The position numbers and the translations under genes were made by a program. From Massilia arenae (GTDB taxonomy: Bacteria; Pseudomonadota; Gammaproteobacteria; Burkholderiales; Burkholderiaceae_D), in contig NZ_VPFD01000012.1 of the NCBI RefSeq assembly GCF_008014745.1, forward strand, positions 1 through 64,000: a stretch of DNA of 64,000 bases. The letters run 5' to 3'. Of the stretch, positions 53,218-61,073 are shown in pieces (positions within the stretch are counted from its first letter, which is position 1; every line of letters starts with the position of its first letter). The notes under the pieces are model-generated. The model was not told the DNA's origin, did not search any database, and saw nothing but the letters and a program-made list of their open reading frames with translations.

Positions 53218-54180
53218 TCAGTGATTGAGGAAGTCGAGCAGGGCTTCGTTGAAGCCGGCCGGATCCTGCCACGGCGCGAAGTGGCTGACCTTGCGCAGCA
53301 CGAGCAGGCGCACGTCGGGAATGGCGGCGGCCGCGTACTTGAAGTGGCTCATGGTGATGAATTCGTCGTGGTCGGCCGCCGCGATCGCGATCGCCGAGCC
53401 GCGTAGCGCCGCCAGCTGGGCGTCGGTGTAGTCTGGCTCCTTCGCCTGCATCGCCGCCACCGCGTCGCCCAGGCGCATGAAGCCCTGCGGATCGGGAGCG
53501 ATGGCCTCGTAGTCGGCGCGCAGGCGCGGACCGATCAGCGGCAGCACCGGCGATGGCAGCGGCGCCTCGATGTGGCGTCGATTGACGTTGGGCCCGAAGG
53601 CGAACAGCCGGCTCACGCGCTGCGGCTGGCGCATCGACAGCTCCAGGCCGACGATGGCGCCGTCGCTCCAGCCGGCCACCGCGGCGCGGCGCAGCTTGAG
53701 CCGGTCCATCACCGCCGCGACGTCCTGCGCCATCAAGGCATACGACAGCGGCTGCTCGCCCAGGGTGCTGCGGCCGTGGCCGCGGCTGTCGACCAGGATC
53801 ACGCGGTGCTTGCGCGCCACCAGCGCGCGCACCTGGTGCCCCCAGCCCAGGCTGCTGGCGCGGCCGCCATGCAGCAGGATCACCGGCGAGCCATGGCCCA
53901 CGATGCCATACCAGATGCGCGCGCCGGCGTGCTCCACGTGGCCCTCTTCGGCCAGCGCCGGCAGCGGCGGCACCGCGGGCAGGGTTTCGTAGCGCGGCGG
54001 ACGGGCGCTCGCAGTCGCGATGGCGTCGGTCTGTGCGCTCGCGCTGGCGCTGGCGGCGGCCAGCAGCAGCGCCGCCAGCAGGGTCGTGAGGGCGCTCAGG
54101 CAGCAATACAGCAGGACCGGGTGCTCGGCGTCATTGGCGTGAGCGACGTGTCGGGATGGCTTGTTCATCGTGCTTTCCAT
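53218..54180 (-). CDS. secreted alpha/beta hydrolase
   Basis: 320 residues; start MESTMNK, or the second Met at 54168. An N-terminal hydrophobic signal (LLYCCLSALTTLLAALLLAAASASASAQ) begins about residue 24. Oxyanion loop HGGRAS, nucleophile elbow GWSDGA (about residue 168), acid/His region near ADHDEFITMSHFK and KVSHFAP. Substrate unknown. Its stop overlaps an alternative start of fahA, so it is probably in that operon. Confidence 0.82.
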   Translation of the reverse strand: MESTMNKPSRHVAHANDAEHPVLLYCCLSALTTLLAALLLAAASASASAQTDAIATASARPPRYETLPAVPPLPALAEEGHVEHAGARIWYGIVGHGSPVILLHGGRASSLGWGHQVRALVARKHRVILVDSRGHGRSTLGEQPLSYALMAQDVAAVMDRLKLRRAAVAGWSDGAIVGLELSMRQPQRVSRLFAFGPNVNRRHIEAPLPSPVLPLIGPRLRADYEAIAPDPQGFMRLGDAVAAMQAKEPDYTDAQLAALRGSAIAIAAADHDEFITMSHFKYAAAAIPDVRLLVLRKVSHFAPWQDPAGFNEALLDFLNH

Positions 54181-54251
54181 GGAAGTGGGAGGGGTGCAGC
54201 GTTCCCGGATAGTTACGCTGCGCCGTCCCGACCGGATGCACGATAGTCCTG

Positions 54252-55226
54252 CTACTCCAGCGCCGCCCCGGACTGCCTGACCAGCGCCGTGTGCTTGTCC
54301 ATCTCGGACGCCAGGAAGGCGGCCGCCTGCGCCGGGCTGTTGCCGATGAACGTCATTCCCTGCCGCGCCAGGGCATCCCGGACCTCGGTCGATGCCAGTG
54401 CCTCCTGGGCCAGCGCATGGTAGCGCGCTACCAGCTGTGGCGGCAGGCCGGCCGGCGCCACCAGCGCCAGCCAGGCATCGAAGCTGTAGCCCGGCAAGCC
54501 CTGCTCGGCCAGCGTCGGCACGCGCGGTAGAAGGGCCGAGCGCTCCCGGGTCGACACGCCCAGCGCGCGCAGCTTGCCGCTGCGGATCAGGGGCGTCGCC
54601 ACCGTCACCGACAGGAAGCCGAACTGCACCTGTTGGCGCAGCAGGTCGGCCGTCATCTGCGCCGTGCCGTTATAAGGCACGTGCTGGACGTCGAATCCGC
54701 CCGCCTCGGCGCGCAGCAGCTCTACGGCCAGGTGCAGCAGGCTGCCGGTACCGCCGGACCCGTAGTTGAGCACGCCCGGCCGCGCCCTGGCCAGCGCGAT
54801 CAGGTCCTGCGCGCCTGCCACCGGCAAGGAGGGCACCGCCACCAGCACCAGCGGAAAGCTGCCGATCACGGTGATCGGCGCCACGCCGGTGAGCGGATCG
54901 AACGGCAGCGCCTTGCCCATCGCGCGGTTGATGACGTGGTTCGAGGCGACCATGCCCAGCACCGATCCATCCCTGGCCCCGCGCACGATCTGCGCGGTCG
55001 CCGGCACACCGGAGGCGGCGGGCTGGTTCTCGACCACCACCGGTCGCCCCAGCGCCTGTGAAAAATGGCGGCCGAAGAGGCGCGCCGCGAGGTCGGCGGT
55101 GGTCCCGGGGGCGAGCGGCACGATCATGTGCAGCGGCTGCGCGTCGGCCGGGGCCGCGTGCGCCGGGGCTGGCGGTGCCAGGGCCAAGGCTAAAGCCAGA
55201 AACGTCTTCGTCGCGCTCCACTGCAT
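54252..55226 (-). CDS. Bug-family (TctC-type) periplasmic receptor
   Basis: 324 residues from MQWSATK; signal peptide to about residue 25 (AHAAPA). Core motif LHMIVPLAPGTTADLAARLFG (about 32-52), then VVVENQPAASG, NYGSGGTGSLLHLAVELLR and HVPYNGTAQMTADLLRQQVQF. These motifs are diagnostic of Bug/TTT receptors that bind carboxylates, often without an adjacent transporter, as here. Betaproteobacteria have many such copies. Confidence 0.9.
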   Translation of the reverse strand: MQWSATKTFLALALALAPPAPAHAAPADAQPLHMIVPLAPGTTADLAARLFGRHFSQALGRPVVVENQPAASGVPATAQIVRGARDGSVLGMVASNHVINRAMGKALPFDPLTGVAPITVIGSFPLVLVAVPSLPVAGAQDLIALARARPGVLNYGSGGTGSLLHLAVELLRAEAGGFDVQHVPYNGTAQMTADLLRQQVQFGFLSVTVATPLIRSGKLRALGVSTRERSALLPRVPTLAEQGLPGYSFDAWLALVAPAGLPPQLVARYHALAQEALASTEVRDALARQGMTFIGNSPAQAAAFLASEMDKHTALVRQSGAALE

Positions 55227-55343
55227 CCGGATTCCTTTCCTTCGATGCCGGCGAAGATAGCAGATTGGGACCGGCGGCGCCCTCCTGCCAATGGCCGGGC
55301 ACCGCTTCTCCATCCTCCGCGGCGGCCGTGCACAGCGTGGGTA

Positions 55344-56354
55344 TCAGCCCGCGTCCAGCCCTTTGAGAAAGCCGATGAGTTCCTCGTTCAGGCGCTGCGC
55401 CGCCTCGTGCTGGACCCAGTGGCCGACGTCTTCCAGCCGCACCTGCTTTACCAGCCGGGGCTGGAAGCGCTGCAGTTCTTCCAGCGACGGCGTCGTCGGG
55501 TGGAAAAACCGGCACAGGCCGTCGGCCGCGCCCCAGACATACAGCGAGGGCTGGCGGATGACGGCATTCCGGAAGGCCGGCATCAGATCGAAACTGAGGG
55601 GCAAGGCCCGGTAGTAATTCAAGCCGCCGCAAAAGCCGCTCTTCTCGAAGGCGCGTACCGTGTGCCGCACATAGGCCGGATCGACCCATGGCGGCGCGGC
55701 CACCGGCGCCGGGCGCAGCATGTCGCGCGCCGGATCGATCGGATCCCAGCGCTGTCCGGGCGGCGGGCTGGCCGATAGCCAGTACAGGATTGCGGGGATC
55801 GATTGCGATGGGGGCGCGAACAAGGTTTCCCGACCGGGCTTGATCCAGTCCAGCGCATAGTAGCGTTCGCCCAGGCCCCTGTTGCGCAAGTCGCTCCAGG
55901 TATCGACGTCGCCGCGCGGCGCGTACGGGATGCTGATGCTGGCCAGGGCGTGGAAACGGTCGGGCCGCAGCAGGGCCGCGCGCTGGGCATGGTCGGCGCC
56001 CCAGTCGTGGCCGACGATGACCGCGTGCTCGATCTTCAGGGCGTCCAGCACACCGACCAGGTCCCCGACGATGTGCAGCGAGGTGTACTGGCTGGCATCC
56101 GGCGGCGCAAAGCTCTCGCCGAAACCGCGCATGTCGAGCGCCAGCGCGCGGTAGCCCGCCCCGGCCACAGCGCGCATCTGGCTGCGCCAGGTCTCGGCGG
56201 TGTCAGGAAAGCCGTGGCAGAACAGCACCGCCGGCCCCTCTCCCTGCTCGAGTACGTGAAACGATTCGCCGTTGATGCTCAGCCTGTGCCGGCGCAGGGG
56301 CGGCGCATCGGACCGCGGCGCCGATGAATGAGGTGTGCGTGACATCGACGACAT
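55344..56354 (-). CDS. epoxide hydrolase-like alpha/beta hydrolase
   Basis: 336 residues from MSSMSRT with AGAGAGG upstream. Oxyanion HGFPDTAETW (about 44), nucleophile Asp in VGHDWGADHA (about 113), typical of epoxide hydrolases and haloalkane dehalogenases. A cap domain follows. C-terminal His in EDVGHWVQHEAAQRLN. It converts epoxides to diols; the substrate is unknown. Divergent from the TetR gene with its operator between, so probably regulated by it. Confidence 0.85.
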   Translation of the reverse strand: MSSMSRTPHSSAPRSDAPPLRRHRLSINGESFHVLEQGEGPAVLFCHGFPDTAETWRSQMRAVAGAGYRALALDMRGFGESFAPPDASQYTSLHIVGDLVGVLDALKIEHAVIVGHDWGADHAQRAALLRPDRFHALASISIPYAPRGDVDTWSDLRNRGLGERYYALDWIKPGRETLFAPPSQSIPAILYWLSASPPPGQRWDPIDPARDMLRPAPVAAPPWVDPAYVRHTVRAFEKSGFCGGLNYYRALPLSFDLMPAFRNAVIRQPSLYVWGAADGLCRFFHPTTPSLEELQRFQPRLVKQVRLEDVGHWVQHEAAQRLNEELIGFLKGLDAG

Positions 56355-56442
56355 GGTTGGCCTCTCTTCGTAGAGTCGGGCGGGGCACGCAGTTTCTGTC
56401 ACAATACCCGCAGGGACAACGCGCGCCAGGCCGACGTGTTAG

Positions 56443-56469
56443 CTACCAATGGTAAGTTACCATTGGTAG
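56443..56469. promoter_or_regulatory. 27-bp perfect operator for the TetR regulator
   Basis: CTACCAATGGTAA at 56443-56455 and its exact inverse TTACCATTGGTAG at 56457-56469 flank a single G. Each arm contains an 11-bp near-palindrome. It lies between the divergent hydrolase and TetR genes and likely controls both. Confidence 0.85.
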
Positions 56470-56526
56470 TAACCGTTGGCAGCGACTATACGCGCGCTGC
56501 TCATGCCGTCAAGCGAAGGACAATAG

Positions 56527-57099
56527 TTGACGAACAAGTTACCGAGGGCCAACCGCAGGGCCCAGCTGCTCGATCATGCGCACGCCATCGTGCGCGAATG
56601 CGGCACCGACGCGCTGACCCTGGGCGAGCTGGCCCGCCATGCCGGCGTGAGCAAGCCGATCGCCTACAGCCATTTCGAGACCCGTTCGGGCCTGCTCATC
56701 GCCCTGTATCGTGAGATCAACGAGCGCCGCCTGGCCGCGGTCGCGGCGGTGCTCGCAGCAACGTCGTCCACCCTGCCCGACGTCGCCCGCGTCGTGTCGG
56801 ATGCCTACATGGCCTGCCACGCGGCGCTCGGGCCGGAATGGCATGCGATCGCCGCCGCGATGCGCGGCGACGCCCAGATGCTGGCTTGCCAGCAGCAGAT
56901 GCTCGACGGCTATGCCGACTTCTTCCACGCCGCCCTGGCGCCGGTGTCGAGCCTGCCCGCCGACGTTGTACGGCGCCGCTGCATCGCCATCATCGGCGCG
57001 GCCGAGGCGCTGTCCGACGCCATGGTGCGTGAACGCATGACCGAACGGATCGCCGCGGACGAGCTGTGCTCGCTCATCCTTGCCTGGCTTACCTGTTAA
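56527..57099 (+). CDS. TetR-family transcriptional regulator
   Basis: 190 residues, TTG start. N-terminal HTH (about 10-55): RAQLLDHAHAIVRECGTDALTLGELARHAGVSKPIAYSHFETRSGLL. The C-terminal domain has the usual helical effector pocket, with WHAIAAAMRGDAQMLACQQQML and RRRCIAIIGAAEALSD. It probably represses itself and the divergent epoxide hydrolase through the 27-bp operator. Its stop is 29 bp from the convergent kinase stop. Confidence 0.87.
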   Translation: MTNKLPRANRRAQLLDHAHAIVRECGTDALTLGELARHAGVSKPIAYSHFETRSGLLIALYREINERRLAAVAAVLAATSSTLPDVARVVSDAYMACHAALGPEWHAIAAAMRGDAQMLACQQQMLDGYADFFHAALAPVSSLPADVVRRRCIAIIGAAEALSDAMVRERMTERIAADELCSLILAWLTC

Positions 57100-57127
57100 G
57101 CCTCCCGGCGGATCGGACTTCGACGGC

Positions 57128-60100
57128 TCAGGCGCCGCGCAGCCAGCCCCGACGCCAGAACGGACGCCCCCGGTAAGCAATCCGCGCCGACAATGCGAGA
57201 ACGACCCGCGTGCCGCGCCCGCCGTGGCCCGCGCCGCTATGGATCTCCAGCCTGGCGCCGATGCGCTCGGCGCGTTCGCGCATGCCGCGCAGGCCCCAGT
57301 GATCGGGCCGGCCGTGCCCCGCCAGCCAGGAGGGATCGATGCCGCAGCCGTCGTCCGCCACCGTCAGCGCGAAGGCGCCACGGCGGTAGGCCACGTCCAC
57401 CGTCACCTGCGCCGCCCGGGCATGGGCGAAGGCGTTGCGCAGCGCCTCATGGCCGATCCGGTAGACCTCGTCCAGGATGGCCGGCTGCAGGCGCCGCACC
57501 GTCCCGTCGACCGCGAACGCGAAGCCGCAGTCCCACTGCGCGGCCAGCTCCTCGCCCGCCGCCGCCAGCGCCTCGTGCAGCTCGCGCGTATCGAGCGGAC
57601 CGCCGCGCAGCGCGCGCACGCGGTCGCGGCCCTCCACCAGCACCTGGTCGGCGCGCACCAGCGCCTGTTCCAGCTGCGCCCGGGCGGGAGCCCCGGATGG
57701 CAGCATGTCGGCCGCCGCCTGGAAACGCAGCACCAGCCCATGCACGCCCTGCAGCAAGGTGTCGTGCAGCTCGCGCGCGATGCGCTCGCGTTCGCGGTGG
57801 CGCTCCTGCAGACGGTCGCGCACGCGCTCGGCGGCGCGGCGCGCGGTGGTCCGGTAGACCATCCGCAAGGCCGCCAGCAGCAGCAGGCCCGCTCCCGCCA
57901 GGAACAGCGGATGGCGGTAGAAGGCGCGCGCGACACGCAACTGCAGCACCGCCTCGCGCGGGCTCGGCACGCCATCCTTGTTCAGGGCGACGACGCGAAA
58001 CGCGTAGGCGCCCGGCGCCAGCCCGGTATAAATGGCCTGGCGCGCGCGGCCGGCGTCCACCCAGTCGGTATCGAAGCCGTCCAGCCGGTAGCGAAAGCTC
58101 AGCCGCTCCGGCGCGGCCAGGCTCGGCGCCGTGTAGTCGATAGCGATACGTTGCACTCCCGCCCCAAGGCTGAGCGGCGCATCGGGCGCGAGCCTGGCGC
58201 CGTCGACGCTGACCGCCTCGATCTCGACCGCCGGTCCCGGTTCGGCCGGCGGCAGGCGCGCCGGATCCAGCGACACCACGCCGCCGCCGGTCGAGAACCA
58301 CAGCCGCCCGTCGCCGGCGCGCACGGCGGTCGGCAAGGGCAGCACCTGGTGCGGATCGTTCGCCAGGCCGCCCAGGGCGTCGAAGGAGCGGTAGCGGATG
58401 CGGTGGCCGGGCGTGGCCATCGCGTGCGCCAGCTCGGCGGCAGGGAGCTGGAAGATGCCCGCCCTGGCATGCAGCCACAGGTCGGCCTGCCGGCCGTCTC
58501 CCGTGGGGACGGGGACGATGGCGTAGATATTGTCGAACATCCCGTCGCCAGGCAGCGCCAGGCGGCGCAGGCGCCCCGCCTCGACATAGGCCAGCCCGTG
58601 CTGCCCTCCGACCCAGCTGCGTCCCGCATGGTGGGCCAGCGCGGTGACGTGGCCGAGGCCATCGGCTTGCGTCCAGCGCAACGTTCGCCCGTCGCGGCGC
58701 GCTTCCAGCAAGCCATCGCGGTAGCCGAACCAGAGCCAGCCGTCGGGCGCGGCCAGCGCGCTGACCGGCATGCGCTGGCTTGCGCCAGGCGGCGTGCCGG
58801 CTACCTTCGCCCAGCCCCCGGCTTCGAGCCGGAACAGGCCAACCTTGTTGATCGAGACCCATAGCACGCCCTGCCCATCGCGCGCCATTGCGCGCACCGG
58901 CGCCTGGCCGGCGGCGCCGGGAGGCAGGTCGGCCACGAATTCCAGCTGCCGCTGCGCACGATGGGGCGCGCGCCAGATGCCTGCCGGGCCGGCCATCCAG
59001 ATGCCGCCTTCGGCGTCGCGGATGGCGCTGTTGACCGGCGCCGGCATGGCCAGCGCCTGCATGCGGCCCTCCTGCAGCCGCAGCGCCGAGCCGCTGCCCG
59101 GTCCGCCCCACATACTGCCGTCGGGGCCGGCGGCCAGCGCCACGTTCAGCGCATCGGGCGGAAACGCCGACGGCGCCAGGATACGCGGCCGAAAGCGGTC
59201 CAGGCCTGCATTGGTGCCGACCCACAAGTTGCCGGCGGCGTCCAGGTGGAGCCGCCACACGAAGTCCGAGCTCAGGCCCTGCCTGGCCGTGAAACGGCTG
59301 GCGCCGGCCAGCGCCGCGAGGCCGTCGGGACGCGCCACGTGGAGCAGGCCGCGGCCGGTCGTGCCGAGCCACAGGCCGCCGGCGCCGTCGATTACCAGGC
59401 CCGTTGCCGGCGCATCGAGCCGCGCCGTGCCGGACGACAGCGCGTGCCCCTCCAGCACCACCCGGTGCACCCGGCTGCCCCGGCGCTCGGCCAGCCAGAG
59501 CGCGCCATCGGGCGCCTGCGCGATCTGGCTCACGCCATCGACCCGCAGGCCGGTGTCGGTGAATCGCCGGTCGCCGTCGCGCAGGTAATACAGCGTGTGT
59601 TCGCCGGCGGCCCACAGCACGCCGCCGCGGTCGACGAACACGGCGCGGGCGCCGGCCTCGTCGAAACCCTGGTCGCGGCCGATGCGCCGCCATGCGCCGT
59701 TCGCCCGCCGCGCCAGGCCGTCTTCGGCAGCGGCCCAGATGGCCTGGCTACGGTCTTGCGCCAGGCCGTACACCACGCCGGCCGGCGCGTCGGGTCCGCG
59801 CTCGCGCGCGAGGACTGCCCCGGGACGGGACAGGGCCACGCCGCCGCTGCGCAGGCCGACCCACAGGGCGTCGCCCTGCGCCAGCAAGGACGACACGATG
59901 GCCGGCGCCCCGCGCGCGCCGGGCGGGTGGCGCCGAAAGCGCAGGCCGTCGAAGCGTACCAGTGAATCGTTGGTGCCCAGCCAGAGATAGCCATCGGCGG
60001 CGTGAGCGATCGCGCCGACCTGGCTCGGCCCGCCGTCGGAAGACAGCCAGCGCCGGTGTTCGAGGCGGTCGGGGGCATGTTCGTGCGCGGTCGCGGCCGC

Positions 60101-60202
60101 AACGGGCGGCGACGATACAAGCGTCAGCAGGATCGACAGCAGCATCGCCAGTGCCTGGCGAACCGGCCCCTGGCGAATGTGGCGATGTTGCAGGATTTTC
60201 AT
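57128..60202 (-). CDS. sensor histidine kinase with beta-propeller (reg_prop/Y_Y_Y)
   Basis: 1024 residues from MKILQHR; signal peptide to about residue 35. Residues about 45-650 are repeats of a two-component propeller (DGYLWLGTNDSLVRFDG, GGLWLGTTGRGLLHVARPDGL, GNLWVGTNAGLDRF). A Y_Y_Y domain (about 665-745; FRYRLDGFDTDWVDAGRARQ) follows, then one membrane helix (757-778). HisKA_3 has IARELHDTLLQGVHGLVLRF (about 808); HATPase has FAHARAAQVTVDVAYRRG and DDGCGIDPSW. NarL/LuxR-type response regulators normally sit beside such kinases but none is adjacent here. The ligand is unknown. Confidence 0.88.
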   Translation of the reverse strand: MKILQHRHIRQGPVRQALAMLLSILLTLVSSPPVAAATAHEHAPDRLEHRRWLSSDGGPSQVGAIAHAADGYLWLGTNDSLVRFDGLRFRRHPPGARGAPAIVSSLLAQGDALWVGLRSGGVALSRPGAVLARERGPDAPAGVVYGLAQDRSQAIWAAAEDGLARRANGAWRRIGRDQGFDEAGARAVFVDRGGVLWAAGEHTLYYLRDGDRRFTDTGLRVDGVSQIAQAPDGALWLAERRGSRVHRVVLEGHALSSGTARLDAPATGLVIDGAGGLWLGTTGRGLLHVARPDGLAALAGASRFTARQGLSSDFVWRLHLDAAGNLWVGTNAGLDRFRPRILAPSAFPPDALNVALAAGPDGSMWGGPGSGSALRLQEGRMQALAMPAPVNSAIRDAEGGIWMAGPAGIWRAPHRAQRQLEFVADLPPGAAGQAPVRAMARDGQGVLWVSINKVGLFRLEAGGWAKVAGTPPGASQRMPVSALAAPDGWLWFGYRDGLLEARRDGRTLRWTQADGLGHVTALAHHAGRSWVGGQHGLAYVEAGRLRRLALPGDGMFDNIYAIVPVPTGDGRQADLWLHARAGIFQLPAAELAHAMATPGHRIRYRSFDALGGLANDPHQVLPLPTAVRAGDGRLWFSTGGGVVSLDPARLPPAEPGPAVEIEAVSVDGARLAPDAPLSLGAGVQRIAIDYTAPSLAAPERLSFRYRLDGFDTDWVDAGRARQAIYTGLAPGAYAFRVVALNKDGVPSPREAVLQLRVARAFYRHPLFLAGAGLLLLAALRMVYRTTARRAAERVRDRLQERHRERERIARELHDTLLQGVHGLVLRFQAAADMLPSGAPARAQLEQALVRADQVLVEGRDRVRALRGGPLDTRELHEALAAAGEELAAQWDCGFAFAVDGTVRRLQPAILDEVYRIGHEALRNAFAHARAAQVTVDVAYRRGAFALTVADDGCGIDPSWLAGHGRPDHWGLRGMRERAERIGARLEIHSGAGHGGRGTRVVLALSARIAYRGRPFWRRGWLRGA

Positions 60203-60332
60203 TTCCCGATGATAGCATCGGCGCTGGGGCGATCTGGCGCTGGAAGCCTCCCGAGCCGCGCCTGCGTTACACTGTCGTCCCCGTCCTTCGCGGCAATGAC
60301 GGGCGTGCGTAACCACCAGACCAGAAACCCAT

Positions 60333-60989
60333 ATGCTCACTACCCTCCTCGATTGGTTCCTCCACCTCGACCGCCACCTGGCCGTCCTCGCGGCCGAATA
60401 CCAGATCCTCGTCTACGTCCTGCTGTTCGCCGTGATCTTCGTCGAAACCGGCGTGGTCGTGATGCCCTTCCTGCCCGGCGACTCGCTGCTGTTCGTGACC
60501 GGCGCGCTGGCGGCGAAAGGCATGCTGTCGCTGCCCGTTCTGATTCCGCTGCTGATCGTCGCGGCGGTGGTCGGCGACATCGTCAACTTCGCGATCGGCA
60601 CACTGTTCCGCGACCGGGTCAAGCACGGCTACCGGCTGCGCTTCATCAAGCCCGAACACATCGCCCACACCGAGCGCTTCTTCGAGCGCCATGGCCCCAA
60701 AACCATCGTGCTGGCACGCTACGTGCCGATCGTGCGCACCCTGGCGCCGTTCGTCGCCGCGCTGGGCAGCATGCGCTACCGGACCTTCCTATCGTATAAC
60801 GTGGCCGGCGGCACCTTGTGGGTCGTGTCGCTGACGGTGGCCGGCTTCGCTTTCGGCAATATCACCTGGGTCAACGACAACCTGACGGCGGTCATCATGG
60901 GCATCATCGTGCTGTCCCTGGTGCCGGGCATCGTGGCCTGGCTTCAGGAGCGCCATCGCGCGAGGGCCGGCGCCGACCGCCAGGCCTGA
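60333..60989 (+). CDS. DedA-family membrane protein
   Basis: 218 residues. Family motifs: LLFAVIFVETGVVVMPFLPGDSLLFVTGALAAKG (about 29-62), FFERHGPKTIVLARYVPIVRTLAPFVAALGSM and YNVAGGTLWV, with five or so membrane segments. DedA proteins are undecaprenyl-phosphate or lipid transporters/scramblases. The gene precedes the mprF pseudogene by 84 bp, both dealing with membrane lipids. Confidence 0.88.
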   Translation: MLTTLLDWFLHLDRHLAVLAAEYQILVYVLLFAVIFVETGVVVMPFLPGDSLLFVTGALAAKGMLSLPVLIPLLIVAAVVGDIVNFAIGTLFRDRVKHGYRLRFIKPEHIAHTERFFERHGPKTIVLARYVPIVRTLAPFVAALGSMRYRTFLSYNVAGGTLWVVSLTVAGFAFGNITWVNDNLTAVIMGIIVLSLVPGIVAWLQERHRARAGADRQA

Positions 60990-61073
60990 TGCTTCACTAC
61001 GGCGCTCTCGCCGCTTCGTAGCCGGCTTCACGGAACCACCGCGCCCCATCGCTGCTCGAACGAAGGCGACTGC

